This document shows, one piece after another, positions 4,958-7,390 of a stretch of 7,390 nt of DNA. The DNA comes from Acidobacteriaceae bacterium (GTDB taxonomy: Bacteria > Acidobacteriota > Terriglobia > Terriglobales > Acidobacteriaceae). Below the pieces are notes generated by a model, which was given only the letters and a program-made list of their open reading frames with translations, ran no database searches and was not told the origin of the DNA. The first letter of the stretch is position 1; each line of letters opens with the position of its first letter. The position numbers and the translations under genes are program-made. Location: assembly GCA_030040175.1 (NCBI GenBank), contig JASHUF010000169.1:1-7390 (forward strand), in the 5' to 3' direction.

Positions 4958-7390
4958 TCAACGGTGCGCAGACTCATGCGCTCCGGCCGGAGCAATCGCG
5001 CCAAGATCGCCGCGCTTAAGCAGCCGGCTGAGGATCACATAGAGTACGGGGATGAAGATCAGGTTGAGCACGGTGGAGAGCAACATGCCGCCGACAATCG
5101 TGGTGCCTACCGAGCGGCGGCCGATCGCACCGGCGCCGCTGGCGAAGACCAGCGGCAGAACGCCCAGAATGAAGGCGAACGAGGTCATGAGAATGGGGCG
5201 CAGGCGGAGCTCGCCGGCCTCAATGGCTGCTTCGGCAATGGAGCGGCCTTTGCGGCGCAACTGCTCGGCGAATTCGACGATCAAAATCGAGTTCTTGGCC
5301 GAGAGGCCGATGAGCATGACCAGGCCGATCTGGCAGTAGACATCGTTGGCGAGCCCGCGCAGCGAAACCAGGCCGAGCGCGCCGAGCACGGCCATGGGCA
5401 CGGCGAGCAGGATGATGAAGGGCAGCGCAAAGCTCTCGTACTGCGCCGAGAGCGTGAGATAGACAACGAGAATGCCGAGGCCGAAGATGATGAGCGCTTT
5501 GCCTCCGGACTCGATCTCATCGAGGGTGAGGCCTGTCCATTGGAAGCTCATGCCCGGCATCATGTGTGCCGCGGCCAGCTTCTCCATGGCCGCCAATCCC
5601 TGGCCGGAACTGTAACCGGGCGCGGCGCTGCCATCGATTTCCACGGCGCGGAAGAGGTTGTAATGGGTGATTACGGGCGGGCCTGAGCTCTCGGCAACGG
5701 TGACGAGATTATCAAGTGGCACCATCTGGCCCGAGTCGGAGCGCACGTAGTAGCTGTGCAGGTCGCCGGCGTTCATGCGGAACGGCTGGTCAGCCTGCAC
5801 AAAGACGCGATAGGTGCGGTTGTTGTAGTCGAAATCGTTGACGTACTCGGAACCCATCAGCACGTTGAGTGTGGAAGAGATCTGCGAGATGGGAATGCCC
5901 ATGGCCTTGGCCTTGTCGCGGTCGATGGTCACCATTTCCTGGGGATCGTTGGCGGAGAACGTGGTCACCAGGCCGGTAAGCTGCTTGTCCGCGGCGCTGG
6001 CGCCGACGATCTGGTGGGCCACGCGGTCGAGGTCGGAGAGCGTGTTCCCGCCCTGGTCAAGAAGCATGAACTCAAAACCGCCGAAGGTGCCAACGCCAAA
6101 AACCGCGGGCGGCTGGAAGATGGCCGCCAATCCGCCATTGGGCATGAACATCAATTGGCCGAGAGGCCGCGAGAGCCGCGCGACAATGTCTGCGGCCGAG
6201 TGGCCCTTGGCCAGGCGCTGGTCGGCAGGCTTGGTGGCAAGGAAGATCAGTCCCGAGTTGGAAGAACCGCCGCCGCTGAGGCCAAAGCCCATCACCGAAA
6301 AGGCGCCGGCGACGTCGGGGTCCTGGCCGATGATGGCGGTGGCGCGGTCGGCAAGACCGTTGGTGTAAGCGAGCGAGGAGCCGGGCGGCGCCTGGATCAG
6401 GACCATGAGGAAGCCCTGGTCTTCCTGGGGGATAAATCCGGTGGGGACGTGCCGGTAGATCCATACCGTTCCTGCAAGGCCGGCGAAGAAGACCAGCAGG
6501 AGCAGGTAACGCAGGCGCAGAGCGGCGTGGATGGCGCGCGCGTACGCGCCCGCCAGCCAGCCGATGGCGGCGTCAGCGCCGTGAATGAAGGCGGCAAAGG
6601 CGCGGGAAACCAGACCGATGTGCAGGAAGTCCAGCTGGCGCGGGCGGTATTCCTCGCCGCGCAGAAACAGCGCCGAGAGCGCCGGCGAAAGCGTAAGCGC
6701 GTTGAAGGCGGAGATGGCGATGGAGAAGGCAATGGTGAGCGAGAACTGCCGGTAGAGAATGCCGGTGGTGCCGGGAAAGAATGAGACCGGCACAAAAACG
6801 GCGATGAGCACCAGCGAGGTGGCGAGGACTGCGCTGGTGACCTCGGCCATGGCGTGCGAGGTGGCGTCATGCGGATCGGAGTGCTCCCCGGCGATGTGGC
6901 GCTGCACGTTTTCGATCACGACGATGGCGTCGTCGACCACCAGGCCGGTGGCCAGGGTGATGCCGAAGAGCGTGAGGGTGTTTACCGAAAAGCCGAAGAT
7001 TTTAATGAAGGCGAAGGTGCCGACGAGCGAGACGGGGATGGTGACCGAGGGAATGATGGTGGCGCGCCAGTCAAGCAGGAAGAGAAAGATGACGGCGATG
7101 ACGATGACGATGGCTTCGGCCAGGGTGCGCAGCACCTCGCGGATGGAGTCGCTGACCGCGGTGGTGGAGTCGAAGGCGATGGCGTATTGGAGCCCCGGCG
7201 GAAAGCTCTTCGAGAGTTCCCGCAGCGCCGCCTTGGCGCGGCGGTCGACATCGAGGGCATTGGCATTGGAGAGTTGCTGCACCCCGACGCCCATGGCTTC
7301 CTGCCCGGAATACTTGAGCGAGGTGCTGTAATCCTCCGCGCCCACCTCCGAGCGGCCGACGTCTTTGAGAAGCACCAAGCCATCGGCGGA
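4958..7390 (-). CDS. RND efflux transporter permease (AcrB/HAE1 family), N-terminus cut by window edge
   Basis: This is the inner-membrane, proton-driven pump of a tripartite drug or hydrophobic-compound exporter, which normally works with a periplasmic adaptor and an outer-membrane channel. About 810 C-terminal residues are visible of the usual 1040-1060; the frame is open to the right edge, beginning SADGLVLLKDVGRSEVG, which matches AcrB near residue 250-280. Proton-relay residues are present: the Asp pair in GLVVDDAIVVIENV (TM4, about 150 residues from the edge), Lys in GLSAKNSILIVEFAEQ (TM10), and Arg and Thr in LRLRPILMTSFAFILGVLPL (TM11). Hydrophobic segments occur in two blocks around a large periplasmic loop that carries the docking segment VTIDRDKAKAMGIPISQIS, as in the family. 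The short C-terminal tail ends HESAHR. The adaptor gene is not in the window and would be expected to the right. Substrates cannot be told from sequence. Confidence 0.95.
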   Translation of the reverse strand, partial: SADGLVLLKDVGRSEVGAEDYSTSLKYSGQEAMGVGVQQLSNANALDVDRRAKAALRELSKSFPPGLQYAIAFDSTTAVSDSIREVLRTLAEAIVIVIAVIFLFLLDWRATIIPSVTIPVSLVGTFAFIKIFGFSVNTLTLFGITLATGLVVDDAIVVIENVQRHIAGEHSDPHDATSHAMAEVTSAVLATSLVLIAVFVPVSFFPGTTGILYRQFSLTIAFSIAISAFNALTLSPALSALFLRGEEYRPRQLDFLHIGLVSRAFAAFIHGADAAIGWLAGAYARAIHAALRLRYLLLLVFFAGLAGTVWIYRHVPTGFIPQEDQGFLMVLIQAPPGSSLAYTNGLADRATAIIGQDPDVAGAFSVMGFGLSGGGSSNSGLIFLATKPADQRLAKGHSAADIVARLSRPLGQLMFMPNGGLAAIFQPPAVFGVGTFGGFEFMLLDQGGNTLSDLDRVAHQIVGASAADKQLTGLVTTFSANDPQEMVTIDRDKAKAMGIPISQISSTLNVLMGSEYVNDFDYNNRTYRVFVQADQPFRMNAGDLHSYYVRSDSGQMVPLDNLVTVAESSGPPVITHYNLFRAVEIDGSAAPGYSSGQGLAAMEKLAAAHMMPGMSFQWTGLTLDEIESGGKALIIFGLGILVVYLTLSAQYESFALPFIILLAVPMAVLGALGLVSLRGLANDVYCQIGLVMLIGLSAKNSILIVEFAEQLRRKGRSIAEAAIEAGELRLRPILMTSFAFILGVLPLVFASGAGAIGRRSVGTTIVGGMLLSTVLNLIFIPVLYVILSRLLKRGDLGAIAPAGAHESAHR

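Noticed and set aside
4484..5686. Plus-strand open frame of 400 codons running through the helix-hairpin-helix gene and the pump gene end
   Set aside because: It crosses the convergent gene junction in another frame and is rich in charged low-complexity sequence typical of antisense reading of membrane protein genes.
5756..6784. Plus-strand open frame of 342 codons opposite the pump gene
   Set aside because: Antisense to the conserved RND transporter; Gly/Glu-rich with no recognisable domain.

Overview
The window looks like part of a chromosome from a GC-rich bacterium, most likely an acidobacterium. That is an inference from three things: the style of the HisC and HisD proteins, a palindromic GGGCTAAAGCCC-type repeat pair that I associate with those genomes, and a small exported-looking helix-hairpin-helix protein of a kind common there. 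No search was run. No tRNA, rRNA, CRISPR array, insertion sequence or phage gene is visible.

Layout: almost everything lies on the minus strand. From the right edge leftwards: (1) about 810 C-terminal residues of an RND-family (AcrB-like, HAE1) drug-efflux pump, whose start lies outside the window; (2) a small plus-strand gene for a ComEA-like helix-hairpin-helix protein, convergent with the pump gene and divergent from the his operon; (3) an unusually informative leader region of about 170 bases; (4) a compact histidine operon in the order hisI, hisG, hisD, hisC, hisB, with hisB cut by the left edge. The his genes overlap or nearly touch (8-nt overlap, 13-nt gap, 8-nt overlap, 4-nt ATGA overlap), so they are almost certainly one transcript with translational coupling.

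The main discovery candidate is the his leader (minus strand, 4382 to 4242). It encodes a 25-residue peptide with eight histidines, six of them within codons 6-13. It contains the RNA segments needed for ribosome-mediated attenuation: segment 1 (over the first His codons) can pair with segment 2, segment 2 can pair 11 of 12 with segment 3, and segment 3 pairs with segment 4 to make an intrinsic terminator followed by six U residues, just before hisI. Ribosome stalling at His codons would free segment 2 to form the antiterminator and let the operon be transcribed. Leader-peptide control of his operons is classical in enteric bacteria; I do not recall it being described for this kind of organism.

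Other points of interest: a palindromic repeat pair translated in frame inside the N-terminus of HisC, a near-perfect T-box core sequence that probably lies in the his promoter and is likely coincidental, and a dyad upstream of that promoter. The his genes supply steps 1 (HisG), 3 (HisI), 6 (HisB), 7 (HisC) and 9-10 (HisD) of histidine synthesis. HisE, HisA, HisH, HisF and the histidinol-phosphate phosphatase are not in the window; some probably lie to the left.
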